Assembly: GCA_900540735.1 (NCBI GenBank)
Contig: UQHB01000032.1
Coordinates: forward strand, 1 to 30,820
Direction of reading: 5' to 3'
From: an uncultured Megasphaera sp.
Lineage (GTDB): Bacteria > Bacillota > Negativicutes > Veillonellales > Megasphaeraceae
Length of the DNA stretch: 30,820 nt
The notes below the pieces were generated by a model. It searched no databases. It was given only the letters and a program-made list of their open reading frames with translations, and had not been told where the DNA came from. The position numbers and the translations under genes are program-made. Position 1 is the stretch's first letter. Each line of letters begins with the position of its first letter. Shown here piece after piece: positions 29,738 through 30,820 of this stretch.

Positions 29738-30772
29738 ATGTCTTTGAAAAAAATGATACTCACAGGGATTATGGCCTGTGTTTCCTTTACGTCTCTCGCC
29801 TTGGCCGATGCGCCGGTAGCACCGTCCATTAGTGCTGAAGCAGCTGTCGTCATGGATGCGGACACAGGCGATGTGCTCTATACGAAAAATCCGGATGAAC
29901 GCATGTATCCCGGTAGTACGACGAAAATTATGACGGCTATCCTCGGTATTGAACTGGGCAAAGCACAAGGTAAATTAGACCAGCAAATCAACATTACCCA
30001 AGATTCGCTCAATCTCGAAAGCGATGCGTCTATTCTCGGCATTTACCCAGGCGACCAGATTACCATGCGCAATGCCATGAAAGGCATGATGATTGTCTCT
30101 GGTTGTGATGTCGCTGTAGACGTGGCCGAAACGGTCATGCCTACACAGTGGCAGTTCGTCCAAGCTATGAATGATAAAGCCGTTGCCCTCGGTGCCAATA
30201 GTACGCACTTCGTCAATCCTCATGGCCTGCCTGATTACAACCATTACACGACAGCCCGGGACCTGGCTAAAATCGCGGCATATGGTATGAAATTGCCGGA
30301 ATTTCGCGATTTCGTCAAAGATAGTTCGTGGAATATGCCCATCAACGGTGGCTATAAAACGGTCAACTCGACGAACTATTTCCTGACGAGCGGCTTTCCT
30401 GGTGCGAACGGTATTAAGACTGGGACGACCAACATGGGCGGTGCATGCCTCGTCACGTCGGCAACGCAAGACGGGCGGACCGTTATTGCTACGATTTTAA
30501 ATTCTGATGACCGCTTTGGTGATGCCCAGCAGCTCATGTCTTATGGCTTTAAGGCCTTGAAACCGAAAGCACCGGCAGAAAACGTCTACATTATGCGTAA
30601 TGCCCCGGCAGGCCAGACGTTGAGCGGCCTAGCTGCACAGAAACAGAAAGAAGCCGAACAAGCTGCAGCGCAAACGAAACCTGCGGGGCTGTCGCACGTA
30701 ATTTGTGCGGCAGCCTTTTTGTGTATACATAAAAATAACTCCCGGTCTATGCAAAACCGGGAGTTGGTGTAG
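29738..30772 (+). CDS. D-alanyl-D-alanine carboxypeptidase (serine, S11 family)
   Basis: 344 residues with a signal peptide (MSLKKMILTGIMACVSFTSL, cleaved near ALA-DA). A penicillin-binding protein that trims D-Ala from peptidoglycan stem peptides in the periplasm. Catalytic motifs: SxxK at Ser60-Lys63 (STTK), SxN-position Ser121-Gly-Cys123 (Cys instead of Asn), KTG at 227-229. The body ends around AAPAENVYIMRN; then an Ala/Gln/Glu-rich stretch leads into a tail (LSHVICAAAFLCIHKNNSRS) read from a terminator hairpin. The usual DacA C-terminal domain is absent or very short. ATG 29738 is preferred; a GTG at 29729 lacks a ribosome site. Confidence 0.88.
   Translation: MSLKKMILTGIMACVSFTSLALADAPVAPSISAEAAVVMDADTGDVLYTKNPDERMYPGSTTKIMTAILGIELGKAQGKLDQQINITQDSLNLESDASILGIYPGDQITMRNAMKGMMIVSGCDVAVDVAETVMPTQWQFVQAMNDKAVALGANSTHFVNPHGLPDYNHYTTARDLAKIAAYGMKLPEFRDFVKDSSWNMPINGGYKTVNSTNYFLTSGFPGANGIKTGTTNMGGACLVTSATQDGRTVIATILNSDDRFGDAQQLMSYGFKALKPKAPAENVYIMRNAPAGQTLSGLAAQKQKEAEQAAAQTKPAGLSHVICAAAFLCIHKNNSRSMQNRELV
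30687..30721 (+). terminator. Intrinsic terminator inside the 3' end of the carboxypeptidase gene
   Basis: 11-bp stem GGCTGTCGCAC / GTGCGGCAGCC (one G-T wobble), 7-base loop, then TTTTTG. It lies about 50 bases before the stop codon, so it is within the open reading frame. Confidence 0.88.
30733..30765 (-). terminator. Terminator of a probable convergent gene beyond the right edge
   Basis: AACTCCCGG / CCGGGAGTT stem (9 bp, 11-base loop at 30737-30765). Only the minus strand has a T-run after it (ATTTTTAT), so it should end a leftward gene outside the window. Confidence 0.6.
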
Positions 30773-30820
30773 AATAAAGATATGACCAAATACCTATCTA
30801 CACCTTCAGATTATACAAGA

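Noticed and set aside
1..30820. CRISPR array, insertion sequence, tRNA or rRNA genes
   Set aside because: No regularly spaced repeats, transposase frames, or tRNA/rRNA-like sequences were noticed on either strand.

Overview
The window is a chromosomal replication-origin neighbourhood of a low-to-mid GC anaerobic Firmicute. It looks most like Veillonellaceae/Negativicutes of a Megasphaera-like kind. That placement is an inference from protein character (DciA-RemB-GyrB order, acrylate-type chemistry, 4Fe-4S enzymes), not from a search. Two divergent blocks flank oriC. Leftward run dnaA, dnaN, rlbA, recF, dciA, remB, gyrB (22998 down to 15722). Rightward run rpmH, rnpA, yidD, yidC, khpB/jag, mnmE, mnmG, rsmG and a D-Ala-D-Ala carboxypeptidase (23378 to 30772). 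DnaA boxes lie on both sides of dnaA, so the origin looks bipartite.

Between gyrB and about 12.4 kb sit a secreted protein with a Gly/Trp-rich tail, a CNNM/CorC-like membrane protein and a divergent gpsA. Left of gpsA the composition turns sharply AT-rich and the content becomes accessory.

The left 11 kb is a compact catabolic locus, read here as reductive pyrimidine degradation joined to a CoA-dependent fermentation of beta-alanine. One minus-strand operon (10427 to 3205) encodes a DUF1097 membrane protein, dihydropyrimidinase, an N-carbamoyl-beta-alanine amidohydrolase (M20), a class III CoA-transferase, two hotdog proteins of the aminoacyl-CoA ammonia-lyase kind, a shortened PreT-like iron-sulfur protein and PreA. 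A separate gene just upstream (11078 to 10662) strongly resembles beta-alanyl-CoA:ammonia lyase. Two PucR-type regulators, a class III aminotransferase and a P-II protein complete the set. Proposed flow: uracil, dihydrouracil, N-carbamoyl-beta-alanine, beta-alanine, beta-alanyl-CoA, acryloyl-CoA plus ammonia, with acryloyl-CoA entering an acrylate/propionate route. The aminotransferase offers a second exit to malonate semialdehyde.

Three promoters in the locus (aminotransferase, main operon, ammonia lyase) share an 18-bp palindrome, TTTGTGCATTTGCACAAA or a close variant. In all three its centre lies the same 57.5 bp from the downstream edge of the -10 hexamer, which points to one regulon under an activator, probably a PucR protein of this locus. 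The most unusual protein is the PreT-like one: it keeps both N-terminal 4Fe-4S clusters but has lost most of the FAD/NAD(P)H module.
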